DNA from: Gemmatimonadota bacterium
Lineage (GTDB): Bacteria; Latescibacterota; UBA2968; UBA8231
Direction of reading: 5' to 3'
Length of the DNA: 12,864 bases
Assembly (NCBI GenBank): GCA_009840005.1
Contig: VXOR01000082.1
Location: forward strand, 1 to 12,864
Shown: positions 1 through 10,300 of the stretch, one piece after another
Layout: every line of letters begins with the position of its first letter
Position numbering within the stretch: position 1 is the stretch's first letter
Made by a program: the position numbers and the translations under genes
The notes under the pieces: generated by a model
What the model saw: the letters and a program-made list of their open reading frames with translations, nothing else
What the model was told of the DNA's origin: nothing
The model's database searches: none

Positions 1-1520
<1,520 letters not shown>

Positions 1521-1536
1521 TTGGTAGATGAGGTGC

Positions 1537-1803
1537 CTAGGGAAAGTTTCGGTAGAAATCTTGTCGCGGCAGACATCGCGTGAACACTACGGTATCATTT
1601 TCTAATAGAAAGCCAAGTCTGTAGGGGCCGACTCGTATGCGGAAGTGGTTTCCACCGGCACGTAGTTTTTTAATGTTACTTGTTTCTGTAAAATTATCTA
1701 TTCTCTCGATTTGCTCTATCGCCTTTTCAATGCGCTCTCTAATAGATTGATTTCTGATACGACCGATATCTCTCGTAAAACCGTTGCTAAATTTGACCTT
1801 CAT
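1537..1803 (-). CDS. RelE/ParE-superfamily type II toxin
   Basis: This 88-residue protein has the length and shape of the compact RelE/ParE toxins. An N-terminal beta strand (MKVKFS) is followed by two helices (about residues 10-36, rich in Arg/Lys/Glu) and a beta core with KKLRAGGNHFRIRVGPYRLGF at about 45-65. It ends in the family-typical RxxxYRNFP. Basic and aromatic residues suited to RNA cleavage or target binding include Lys45, Lys46, Arg55, Arg57, Arg62, Arg80 and Tyr84. RelE members cleave mRNA on the ribosome and ParE members poison gyrase; the sequence alone does not settle which, although the C-terminus looks more RelE-like. It starts three bases after the nuclease gene ends, with AAGAG about six bases before the ATG inside the end of that gene, so translation is probably coupled. 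No separate small antitoxin gene is present. Confidence 0.85.
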   Translation of the reverse strand: MKVKFSNGFTRDIGRIRNQSIRERIEKAIEQIERIDNFTETSNIKKLRAGGNHFRIRVGPYRLGFLLENDTVVFTRCLPRQDFYRNFP

Positions 1804-1806
1804 ACT

Positions 1807-3030
1807 TTACTCTTGACCCCTTAAAATTTTAAATACCTGCTCTCTGGAAGCGAGCCCTGTTTTTGCTCCTTCTTCGATTGCATTCACCATGGCAATATCT
1901 TCAATAACCTCCAAAAGCTCTTGCAAGCCTTGGGCGACCTTTCTCACGATCTTTTTTCTTTGCTCCTCGTTCGACAGAATCTCAAGGGCTTCTCGGGTGG
2001 GATTCTCTAGGTTTAGATGTGTATCAACATATCCTGTATCAGCATATCTCCACCAAGGATACATCTCCTCGGTGTCTGGTTCTCCACAACCTAAGAAGCT
2101 CTCCAGTGATTTTTTTATTTTATCGTACTTATGCTTGTAATCCTTTTCGGAACAAGACATGCCAAACCAGATACGGCCATCTTTACTTTTACTATTACCA
2201 CAAGTCCCAACTTCGATCTGAGAAACTTCGTTTAGTTCATAGCTTAGGCCATATTCATTCACTTCCATATCGGGAAAGTCTGGATCCTCCGATCTCAACT
2301 CAGCTTTAATCTCGTTCCATATTGCCTCGCGCATTGCTTCAAGCATAACATTATTCAAGTCATGGACGAGAACGAGGTTGTTGTTCTCCAAACAAAGTTT
2401 CTTTAAGGCGTCCATATATTTCCCCCTAGCGTCTGTACGTGTAAGTTTCCGAACGAGCTGTATATATTGCGCGATTGCATCCCGCAACGAGGATTTGTTT
2501 TCTTCGCGATCTCGGCAACGTTCTAGCCAAGGAATAAGACATTTGTAGGAAATGGTAATAATCTTTTTAGGATCGAGACCACCGATACTAAACGGGGATG
2601 GCTTACGGCCATAAAGCGTGAGGTATAGTGGATGTATTTTGCTGTAGTTCTTCTCCAATGTATCGTAGTACTTCTGCAATTGTTCGGATCGGTCCGAGGC
2701 CTCGATTTTGTTTTCAATCATGATTGCCTGTCGGCTCGTATCGTTGATAATCCGAATGTCGATGTAGTCACGTTCCCGCTCGACTTTTGCGCCCCACAGT
2801 TCAAAGCCCTCTACTCCAACATGCTGCAAGAAGTCCTCCAGGTTTTCTCTGGTCTGACTCCCCGGCTTACTATAGTTGAGCAGTTCGTAAAGAAATCGGG
2901 AGTGGAGGTACACCTCGTCTTTTTCTTTACGTAAAACAGAGAATATGTTGAAAGGATCCGGATATCCGGCCTCATACTTCTTATAAAGCTGAGCTGCTTC
3001 TTTCAATAAGTTGTGGTAGTTATCGCTCAT
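1807..3030 (-). CDS. PD-(D/E)XK nuclease superfamily protein (PDDEXK_4-like) with antitoxin-like C-terminal tail
   Basis: This 407-residue protein fits the PDDEXK_4 family (PF14281). The N-terminus has the family opening FNIFSVL, then DEVYLHSRFLYELL (residues 38-51). The nuclease core follows: Asp91 in YIDIRI, Glu106 and Lys108 in MIENKIE, then Gln117 and Tyr121 in EQLQKYY. This is the D...ExK...QxxxY order of active enzymes, so the catalytic residues look intact. The central part (200-350) is not recognised. The last ~35 residues (from LLEVIEDIA) resemble the toxin-binding tail of small type II antitoxins: an acidic helix, then AIEEG and SREQVFKILRG. The next gene, three bases on, is a RelE-type toxin. 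The ATG at 3030 has AGAGGA six bases upstream. Base composition is AT-richer than flanking genes. Assignment to the nuclease family is firm; the antitoxin role is inference. Confidence 0.82.
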   Translation of the reverse strand: MSDNYHNLLKEAAQLYKKYEAGYPDPFNIFSVLRKEKDEVYLHSRFLYELLNYSKPGSQTRENLEDFLQHVGVEGFELWGAKVERERDYIDIRIINDTSRQAIMIENKIEASDRSEQLQKYYDTLEKNYSKIHPLYLTLYGRKPSPFSIGGLDPKKIITISYKCLIPWLERCRDREENKSSLRDAIAQYIQLVRKLTRTDARGKYMDALKKLCLENNNLVLVHDLNNVMLEAMREAIWNEIKAELRSEDPDFPDMEVNEYGLSYELNEVSQIEVGTCGNSKSKDGRIWFGMSCSEKDYKHKYDKIKKSLESFLGCGEPDTEEMYPWWRYADTGYVDTHLNLENPTREALEILSNEEQRKKIVRKVAQGLQELLEVIEDIAMVNAIEEGAKTGLASREQVFKILRGQE

Positions 3031-3057
3031 GTCTCATCCTCTTGGGAACTGCTATTG

Positions 3058-3086
3058 AACCTAACCATGAGCCCCTGCGGCGTCAA
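3058..3086 (-). promoter_or_regulatory. Candidate sigma70-type promoter for the nuclease-toxin pair
   Basis: On the minus strand, TTGACG (3086-3081) and TAGGTT (3063-3058) are separated by 17 bases. They lie in the 63-base gap between the hydrolase stop and the nuclease start, about 28 bases before the ATG. The -35 is five of six to consensus; the -10 is weak at three of six. This would allow the pair to be transcribed independently of the upstream genes. Confidence 0.3.
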
Positions 3087-3093
3087 AAGCTCC

Positions 3094-4059
3094 TCAACTG
3101 CCCAATGCCTCAGCAATAACGCGATAGGCCCGCGCTCGAATGGCGTCGGGAAAGTCATGGCCGCAATCGGGATGGACCACTTGGAGCGCCTCGCCAGCAC
3201 CGTACAAATCGTACACTGCCCGCGCGGTTTCGACCACTGAATCGACGCTGCGCCAGCGAAAATTGGAGTCACCCAAAGGCGCGGAGATGAAGCAAGGGCG
3301 CGGTGCCAAGGCGGCGATCATATCGTGGAAGTCAAAGGGAAGGTCCGCTAGAGCGTAGTCCTTTAAGCGTGGCATGTAGCGATCGCTAGTCCAGCCCGTG
3401 ATATCGCCGTCCATATAATCTTGGTAGGAATCGAGGCCGCAACTGGAGACGACAACGGCGATGCGCGGGTCGAAGACCGCGGTATAGATCGAATTGTGGC
3501 CGCCCAGCGAGTGACCGATGGAGGCGAAAGACGACCCTGCGACAAAGGGCAGTTCGGCCAGTAGATCGAGGCCGCGCATATTGTCCCATATCGCCTTCAT
3601 AGTCCCCGACTGATAGCCGAGAGCACGCCAGTCAGGGCGATAGTCGGCCAGCAAGGGGTAAGCCGGAGCGAGAGTAACAAAGCCAGCCTGAGCCAGTTCG
3701 CTGGCATACGCGCGGTTGGCGCGGCCTCCCAAACCGACCACCACCTTGTGGCCGATGCGGTCGTCCGTGGGATGAGGGCAAAGCACGGCTGGCACTGGAG
3801 ATTGTAGAGCGGCGTGAGGGATCAGCAAATAGGCCGGTACCCGACACTCCGGCTCGGAGACGTAGGAAATGAGACGGCGGGTGTAAGAGCCGCAGTCCAC
3901 TTCCTCGTCGACTTGGACATCGAGCGGGCTGCGCTTTTCCGGCCCGGGCAAAGGCCCCATGATCTGCTGCATGGCCTCCAAGAGAGCAGGACGTTGGGTT
4001 TCCCAAGCACCCCGAGAAGAAGGCGGGTCGGCGCGGCGCAGGCTGGAAAAGGTGGACAT
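3094..4059 (-). CDS. Alpha/beta hydrolase, dienelactone hydrolase/acetyl-xylan-esterase-like
   Basis: This 321-residue cytoplasmic-type hydrolase has no visible signal peptide. The nucleophile elbow is GHSLGGH with Ser184. The general base is probably His301 in HPDCGHDFP, and the acid is probably Asp264 in SAPLGDSNF. The oxyanion region follows VPAVLCPHPTDD (residues 89-100), and a long N-terminal cap precedes the fold, as in the larger esterases annotated as abhydrolase or acetyl-xylan-esterase-like. Probable reaction: hydrolysis of an ester, substrate unknown. The ATG at 4059 has AGGA six bases upstream, overlapping the stop of the DUF4389 gene, so the two are probably translated together. 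The family level is solid; a specific enzyme name would be a guess. Confidence 0.86.
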   Translation of the reverse strand: MSTFSSLRRADPPSSRGAWETQRPALLEAMQQIMGPLPGPEKRSPLDVQVDEEVDCGSYTRRLISYVSEPECRVPAYLLIPHAALQSPVPAVLCPHPTDDRIGHKVVVGLGGRANRAYASELAQAGFVTLAPAYPLLADYRPDWRALGYQSGTMKAIWDNMRGLDLLAELPFVAGSSFASIGHSLGGHNSIYTAVFDPRIAVVVSSCGLDSYQDYMDGDITGWTSDRYMPRLKDYALADLPFDFHDMIAALAPRPCFISAPLGDSNFRWRSVDSVVETARAVYDLYGAGEALQVVHPDCGHDFPDAIRARAYRVIAEALGS

Positions 4060-4067
4060 AAGCGGTC

Positions 4068-4748
4068 CTAATTAGATAGCCGGAAAGGCGGATACTGGTC
4101 GGTGACTAAGATAAAAGTGTAAGCGACAACGCGCAGCGACCAGCGACCGTAACCGACGACCAAATCGAACAAGGCGCGAGGGTAGTGCCCAGTGAAGAGG
4201 ATGGCGAACCAAGCCCCGATAAGGCAGAGCAAAACTACGACTCCGAGTAGGGTTAGGACGATGTAGTGGGGAATGGCTAAAAACCACTTGATTAGGGGCA
4301 ACCAGCGATTGAGGTCTTGCTGGGCATCTGGGTAATCGATATCGAGATGGACGGCCTGTTCTTCGTCAGTAGAGGGATATTCGTCGCGCAACAGCGAGAA
4401 ATAGGTCGAAACTCGGGAGGAGAAGCGCAGGAGTTCAAGGTTCCAGTCGAACCACCAGCGAGGGTACTTACGACGAAAGAGCAACATGAGCAGGGCCGGG
4501 ATGAAAATCAAGCCGAAGATGGTCGTGGAGAAAGGCGGACTTTCATCGTCATAATTCCAGTGATCCCAATACCAAGCAGCCGAGTCGGGCCAGTTCCAAC
4601 TCCAACTTGAACCGCCGTCTATAGTAGCCAAGACGATAAAAATGGGAATGACGGTAAACAGCCGGAAGAAGGTCGTGAGGCGATTGAGCGGTCGGTCGGG
4701 ATAATCGACGTCAAAGCGGAGGGGATAGGAATCGGCGGGTGCGCTCAT
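4068..4748 (-). CDS. Tandem DUF4389 membrane protein
   Basis: The 226-residue protein contains two copies of the DUF4389 unit. Copy 1 runs from FDVDYPDRPLNRL (about 12) to LLRDEYP (119-125). Copy 2 runs from LDIDYPD (135) to LVTDQYPPF (215-222). Each has a DYP entry motif, hydrophobic helices, the signature F-x(4)-YPRxxFD (91-101 and 185-195) and an arginine-rich segment before a last hydrophobic stretch. Likely membrane segments are about 24-42, 74-91, 150-184 (long or a hairpin) and 203-217. Between the halves of copy 1 is a Trp/Tyr/Asp-rich insert (48-68), probably exposed. The start is placed at ATG 4748 because AGGAG sits seven bases upstream and the family motif begins soon after; an open frame to 5021 carries no family sequence. 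Function is unknown for the family. Confidence 0.85.
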   Translation of the reverse strand: MSAPADSYPLRFDVDYPDRPLNRLTTFFRLFTVIPIFIVLATIDGGSSWSWNWPDSAAWYWDHWNYDDESPPFSTTIFGLIFIPALLMLLFRRKYPRWWFDWNLELLRFSSRVSTYFSLLRDEYPSTDEEQAVHLDIDYPDAQQDLNRWLPLIKWFLAIPHYIVLTLLGVVVLLCLIGAWFAILFTGHYPRALFDLVVGYGRWSLRVVAYTFILVTDQYPPFRLSN

Positions 4749-4755
4749 GGGGACG

Positions 4756-4760
4756 CTCCT
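4756..4760 (-). promoter_or_regulatory. Shine-Dalgarno site that fixes the DUF4389 start
   Basis: On the minus strand AGGAG lies seven bases before the ATG at 4748. It supports this start over the more upstream ATG codons of the same frame (up to 5021), which lie inside the end of the preceding gene. Confidence 0.7.
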
Positions 4761-4786
4761 GAAGAGGATTGGGAATGTATGGGAAC

Positions 4787-4792
4787 ATTGTA
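4787..4792 (-). promoter_or_regulatory. Candidate -10 element upstream of the DUF4389-hydrolase pair
   Basis: TACAAT on the minus strand lies 38 bases before the DUF4389 ATG, in a 130-base gap after the spermidine-synthase-like gene. No convincing -35 sits at 16-18 bases; TTGCTC is 21 bases away. The rest of the gap shows only a weak five-pair hairpin (4824-4840) without a T-run. Confidence 0.22.
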
Positions 4793-4878
4793 AAGTAGGT
4801 ATCGACCATTCTTGAGCAATAGGTTGGGTTGCGATCCCAAACAGCGGCGGAATGGGAAAATGTGGCGAAATTGAGCCA

Positions 4879-7329
4879 TCAAAATTCCCGTAGCGCATCC
4901 GGCCACACCTCATCTGCAACCGGCGGGCGCGAATGAGCAGCCGAAGGGGTCGCGCCCCAATAGCGCGCACCGATAAAGCTAAAAGCCGCATACCACAGCA
5001 GCGCAACCAAAAGCAGGGCACCCACCGCCCAACAGCCCGCGACGGACGGACGGGTTACCTCCACGTCCGAAGAAGTCCTGCGGCTGCCCAAGAAGAGCAC
5101 CGCACCCACTACCACATACGCAGCCGCGCCGACCGCCAGCGATGCACTCGCCCCCCACTCCATACCCAAAGCTACGGCCCCGACCGAGCCAAGCACCGAG
5201 AAGAAACCATTGACAGCCCATAGCCAAGGGACGATTTCGGTGCGTTGTGAACCACCCAAGCGCAGACAGGAGGGAAAACAGGCACCTAACAACATTCCGA
5301 GCGGCGCGACGAGGGCCAACGTCAACCCAACGCGCGCAGCCAGCGGCCACGCCAACGACCCAGCGAGCGCACCGTCGAGCAAGAACCCATAGAAATAGCA
5401 GACAAGGCCGACAACCACGCCGACCAACCCCAACCCCCGTGGATGCGCGAGCGTGCGGCACCACCCGCCCGCGAGGCTCCCAGCCCCCGTACCCAGCAAC
5501 AGCCCAAAGAGCGCGACTGCCAGCGTCAGGGTCGGATAGCCTAAGAACAGGCCAAAGCGCTGTAAGAGATGGATCTCTACCATCATAAAACCTGCGCCCA
5601 ATCCGGCGGCGAACAACGCCCATAACAGAGGCGGTGGTCCAGACGCGACTCGCTGGCGCATACTCGGCGCACCAAGCGGCACCAACATCACCAGTGCGCA
5701 CGCCAACAACGCGCCGATTAACAGCCGGGTCAGCTTGGAATCCAGTCCGCGCGTAGCGTCGTAAAAAAAGGGCCGGTCGTCAGTCGTCGGCGAAATGTCG
5801 AGTGCAGATGCAGCGACAAAGTCCGCCAATGTAGCCCCGCGCAACGCCGTCAGCGCCGGCCGTTCGCGCCTTCCGGGCGAGAAGTACGCATCTAAACCCA
5901 ATTCCTCCATGACCGCGTGTAGCCGCGCCAATTGCTCGGCCGTATAGGGCTGCTGTTGCACCAGCAACAAGGGACGGTGGGCCTCTTGCCGCGCCGGATC
6001 GCCGCGAGCACCGTTGACGACGACGAGATGGTCGAGGACCGCACTCGGCTCGTGGCCGCGCTCTTCCCACAAGGCACCTAAGGTGGCAACCACGCGCAAC
6101 ATCAGCGTGTGATTATGAACTATGAGAGCCAACCGACCGCCCTCGGCAAGGTGATCGAGATAGGCGGCAAATGCCTCGCGAGTAAACAGGTAATTCTCGG
6201 AGAGTGCGTATCCCACCAAATCGGCCGCCTCGGCATACACCAAGGGCAGGGCAATTAGATCGTAGCACGCGCGCGAACGCTCCAGATAATTGCGGCCATC
6301 GCCGATGTGCAGCTCCACGCCCTCCAAGTCGTACAAATGGCCGTTGTACTCTCCATAAGAGCGGACCAGTGCGGCGATCTCCGGGTTGATCTCTACGGCT
6401 TCGATATGCCGCCAGCCAGTCATCAGCGCGTAGAGCACGTCGGCACCACCGCCCGGCCCAATAATCAGGGTGCGCTCGCGCTGCGAAAAGTAATAGGGAA
6501 AAAACGCGGCCTCGCGGCGCACGAAAAACAGCCGCCGGTAATCCCCCGGAAAGCGGAACATGTACGAACCAGCCCCGCCATCTACGTACAAGTTCAGGCC
6601 CGTGTCGCCCGTGCGATCGACCAAATCGGTGCGCGCGTACGCGCTCCAGCGCGTGGCCTTCACTTCTCCTCGGTGGCGCTCCGCACCCAAGGCGCGGAAC
6701 ATGGGCTTGTCGCCGGTCGCAGCTAGGGCGCTGAGATCGATGAGTTCTCGTTGTTGGATGCCATAAACGACAAGCCCGGTTGCTAAAATAATTGGGCAGG
6801 TCCATACCCAACGATTCAAAAATAAAGCCGCGGCGGTCATAGCGAAGACGCTCGCGCCCAATAGGGCACCAACGCCCCCCAGCCATTCGAGGGCCGGCAC
6901 CACGTAGAGAATGCCCAGCGCCGCGCCGACCAAGTCCCAAAAGTAGAGAACTTGGCTTTGTTGGTAACGCGCTCGGAAGGCGAGAGCGAGAAATGCACCG
7001 GCGGCGATGAAGGGGAGGCCGGCAATGCCGACCAGCAGCAGGAGCGGCATTCGAGGAAACTGCGCTACAGCAAACGCACCGCAGATCATGCTGACGCCAC
7101 AGCCAGCCGCCCAATAACCCAAGTGCCCGTGCAGCCGCTCTTCCTGCACATCCAACACTGCACTCAGCGCAGCCCCAAGCCCCAAGCCGCACACCGCCCC
7201 TGAGACCACTAAGAACGTGTAGTGATAGTGCTGCAAAAAAGAAAACAGCCGAACGAGGCCGATTTCATAGCCAATGACGGCTGCCGCCACCAGCCCCACG
7301 CCGAGCTGCAGCCGCCGCTCAGCGCTCAC
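4879..7329 (-). CDS. Polytopic membrane protein with spermidine-synthase-like methyltransferase domain
   Basis: Starting at GTG 7329 this gives 816 residues. About seven hydrophobic segments lie in residues 8-191. A soluble Rossmann domain follows (about 245-480) with the nucleotide-binding loop IIGPGGGADV (289-298), the acidic ribose-binding Glu313 in VEINP, and Asp344 in GDGRNYL. TDDRPFFYD (516-524) comes next, then about eight more hydrophobic segments (533-784), including FMMVEIHLLQRFGLFLGYPT, the typical re-entry of fused MFS/spermidine-synthase-like proteins. At the place where aminopropyltransferases carry their D-x-x-D-P-x-G motif, this protein reads LIALPLVYAEA, so it is unlikely to make spermidine; SAM binding remains plausible. 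The start is supported by GAGG six bases upstream and an 11-base overlap with the preceding gene. The same frame stays open to 7836, but that part is out-of-frame TPR sequence. Substrate unknown. Confidence 0.85.
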   Translation of the reverse strand: MSAERRLQLGVGLVAAAVIGYEIGLVRLFSFLQHYHYTFLVVSGAVCGLGLGAALSAVLDVQEERLHGHLGYWAAGCGVSMICGAFAVAQFPRMPLLLLVGIAGLPFIAAGAFLALAFRARYQQSQVLYFWDLVGAALGILYVVPALEWLGGVGALLGASVFAMTAAALFLNRWVWTCPIILATGLVVYGIQQRELIDLSALAATGDKPMFRALGAERHRGEVKATRWSAYARTDLVDRTGDTGLNLYVDGGAGSYMFRFPGDYRRLFFVRREAAFFPYYFSQRERTLIIGPGGGADVLYALMTGWRHIEAVEINPEIAALVRSYGEYNGHLYDLEGVELHIGDGRNYLERSRACYDLIALPLVYAEAADLVGYALSENYLFTREAFAAYLDHLAEGGRLALIVHNHTLMLRVVATLGALWEERGHEPSAVLDHLVVVNGARGDPARQEAHRPLLLVQQQPYTAEQLARLHAVMEELGLDAYFSPGRRERPALTALRGATLADFVAASALDISPTTDDRPFFYDATRGLDSKLTRLLIGALLACALVMLVPLGAPSMRQRVASGPPPLLWALFAAGLGAGFMMVEIHLLQRFGLFLGYPTLTLAVALFGLLLGTGAGSLAGGWCRTLAHPRGLGLVGVVVGLVCYFYGFLLDGALAGSLAWPLAARVGLTLALVAPLGMLLGACFPSCLRLGGSQRTEIVPWLWAVNGFFSVLGSVGAVALGMEWGASASLAVGAAAYVVVGAVLFLGSRRTSSDVEVTRPSVAGCWAVGALLLVALLWYAAFSFIGARYWGATPSAAHSRPPVADEVWPDALREF

Positions 7330-10300
7330 CTTGGGCCTCGCGCTGACGTAGCTTGGCGAGCATCTGCTGCGCCTTGCGGTGTTCGGGATCGGCTTCGACC
7401 GCTCGGGCAAACGCCGCCACCGCGCGCTCCTCCTCGCCAGCCAACAGGTACGCATTGCCCAAGTTGTAGTGGGCGCGGGCGTACTGGGGGTTGCGGCGCA
7501 ACACCTCTTGGTACGCAGCAATGGCCAGCCCCAACGCTCGACGGCGGAGGTAGATGTTGCCCAAGTTGTTGCGGGTGTCGAGATGACCCGGCGCCACAAC
7601 CAAGGCCGCTTGGTACGCTTGGCTGGCGGCCTCGTAGCGGCCAATCCGCGCATAGACCACACCCAACTTGTAATATGCGTCCGCATCGTTGGGGTTGAGC
7701 ACCACGGCCGTTTTGTGGGCCAGCAACTTTTGATGCTCTTGCTGCAATGAGTGGAAATAGTCGAGGAGCTTACGGCCGCGCACGGCCTCACCGCGCCGCA
7801 ACAACGCCTGACCCAAGTGATAGTACACTTCCGCACGGTCCGGATCCGCCGCTAAGGCCCGCTGCAAAAGGGGTATAGCCTCGGCGTCCGCGCCCTCCTG
7901 TAAGAGCAGGATGCCCAGCCGTCCCAAGAGCGCGGCGCTGTTCGGAGCGTGCTCAAGCCCCTGCTGCAAAGCAGCGCGGGCAGCATCCACATCCTCGCGC
8001 ACCATCCAGATCTGGGCCGTCAGTTCGCGTGCCTCAGCGCGCGTGGGCTGCGCTTGCACCACGCTGGCCAGTTGCGCTAGCGCGTCTTCGTATTGCGCTT
8101 GGGCAAAGTAGATCCGTGCCAATTGCAGCATGAGCTCTACTTCCTCGGGCAGAGCCACGAGACCCCGGCGCAAAACGTCTATGGCCGGGCCGTAATCAGT
8201 CTGCCGCGCGTGCAAGCCAGCCAAGTTGAAATAGGCCTGAAGATAGCGCGGCGACAGCGCGATGGCGCGCTCGTAGAGCGGCACGGCCGCGGCTAAACGC
8301 TGTTGGCTCAGGTGGATGTTCCCCAGCGCGTAGTGCGGCTCAGCTAGGGTGCTGTCGAGCGCGATCGCTTGTCTCAGCGCAGCGACCGCTTGTTCTAGCG
8401 CCCCACGGTCGGCGTAGAGCTTCCCCAAACCCACGTAGGCTTGGGCTGAGCTTGCGTCGAGTTGTAAGGCGCGACGATAAGCCGCCTCCGCCTCGTCGTA
8501 CGCGCGCTCGCGCGCAAGCGCGGCAGCTAATTCAATGTGAACATCGACTGCTTCCGGCTGGGCACGAGCCGCAGCGCGCAACTCAGGCAGCGAGGTGGCG
8601 GGCGGCAGCGGAGCGCGCGTCTTTTCCGGCAGGACTAAGGGTGCTTCGCGCCAAAATTGCTCCAGATCCTCGGCATCGCGGCCTTGTGGCTCAGCCTGCG
8701 CGATGGCTACGTCAGTTGCCTCTTGCGGTGCACTCGCATCCGGCTCGACAACCCGCAGCACCTGCCCGGCGCGCACGCCCGTTAAAACTTGGCGAATGCC
8801 CGACGGCCACGCGATCTTCACCTGCTCGGCCTCCTTGCTCGACCCCAACCCAAAGAACATCCGCGCGTCATTTTGCGACAAATAGCTCGCCGCACTGCGC
8901 TTTTCCGCCACCAGCGTCCGGCCATCCACGCGCACCACCACGCGAGCACCGTAGCCATCGCGGTTGCTCGTCCGCCCCTCTAGCATGAGCGCCAAGTAGT
9001 GACCTGCTTGGCTGTCGTTGCGCCAAAGCAGGGCGCGTTGCCCAGTATTGAGCAAGAAAATATCTAAGTCGCCGTCGTTGTCGTAATCGGCCACAGCCGA
9101 GCCACGCCCGACCAAATCTCGCGTCGGCGCGGCCACGCCGGAAGTCGCACTCGCGTCGGCAAAGCGACCTTGGCCATCGTTGAGATAGAACTGATCGCTC
9201 TGGCCGTACGTGGCCTGTGGGTCAAACCGGTCGATGTCTTCGTCGATATGGCCATTGGCCACGTAGAGATCGGGATCGCCGTCGTTGTCGGCGTCGAGGA
9301 AGTTGATGCCAAAGGCCAGCTTGTCCAAGCTGTTGGCCGCTATACCCGCGGCCAGCGATTCGTCGGCAAACATCCCGTCGCCCGCGTTGCGGTATAGCGT
9401 GTTGCTCTCCCACTGGAAATTGGTCATCGCCAAGTCGAGATAGCCATCGCCATCGCCGTCGGCCACATCCACGCCCATCGTTCCTTCGGGCTTGCCGCCG
9501 ATGTTGTACGCCACGCCAGCCACCAGCCCCACTTCGGCAAAGCGGCCGCCATCGTTGCGCCAGAGAAAATTTGGCGTGGCGTCGTTACCCTGAAACAAAT
9601 CTGGGTCGCCGTCGAGGTCGTAATCGAAAAACACCGCGCCCAGCTGGCGGCCTTCGTCCGTGAGTAGTCCGACCTCTACTGTCACATCTACAAAGCGACC
9701 GCCGTCGTTGCGCCAGAGCGCGTTTCGCTCCCCTCGGTATTCGGTGGGAGCCAAGTGCCGCCGCGGCCAGCGCAGCGTCCCGCCTGCACCCAACTCGCCG
9801 CGCTCAAATTCGTAGTGCAAGTAATTCGCCACGTACAGGTCTAAGTCGCCGTCGAGATCGCAATCGGCAAACGACGAGCCGGTTGACCACCGCTCGTCCG
9901 CCCCAATCCCGACGGTAGCCGTCACATCCGCAAAAGCCCAAGCCATCGCCGACCCTTCGTTGCGATAGAGCCGGTTGCGGCCAAAGTTGGCGACGAAGAG
10001 GTCGGCATCCCCGTCGTTGTCGTAGTCCCCGACCGACGCGCCCATGCCGTAGCTCTCGTCCGCTACTCCAAGGCTTTGGCCGACCTCGGCAAAGTGGCCA
10101 CCGTCGTTGCGATACAGCGCGTTTTGCGGCGGCACCGCCGAGACATATCCGGGCAAATCCGCTCCATTGACCACGTACAAATCCATCCACCCGTCGCGGT
10201 TGTAATCGAAAAACGCCGCTCCAGAACCTATCGTCTCCACCCCGTATTTGCGCCCAGATCGGCCGCTGGTATGCACAAAATCGATCCCTGCTTCTGCGGT

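Noticed and set aside
4824..4840. Hairpin after the membrane protein gene as a terminator
   Set aside because: Only five base pairs (TTGGG/CCCAA) with no T-run on either strand.
4749..5021. Upstream extension of the DUF4389 frame
   Set aside because: It overlaps the end of the preceding gene and lacks family sequence; AGGAG before ATG 4748 fixes the start.
6113..7192. 359-codon open frame on the minus strand
   Set aside because: Same-strand, different-frame shadow of the membrane protein; Arg/Gly/Cys-rich with no domain.
7330..7836. Upstream extension of the membrane protein frame (169 codons, starting ATG 7836)
   Set aside because: It is out-of-frame TPR coding sequence with no family match; GTG 7329 has a ribosome binding site and starts directly at the first membrane segment.
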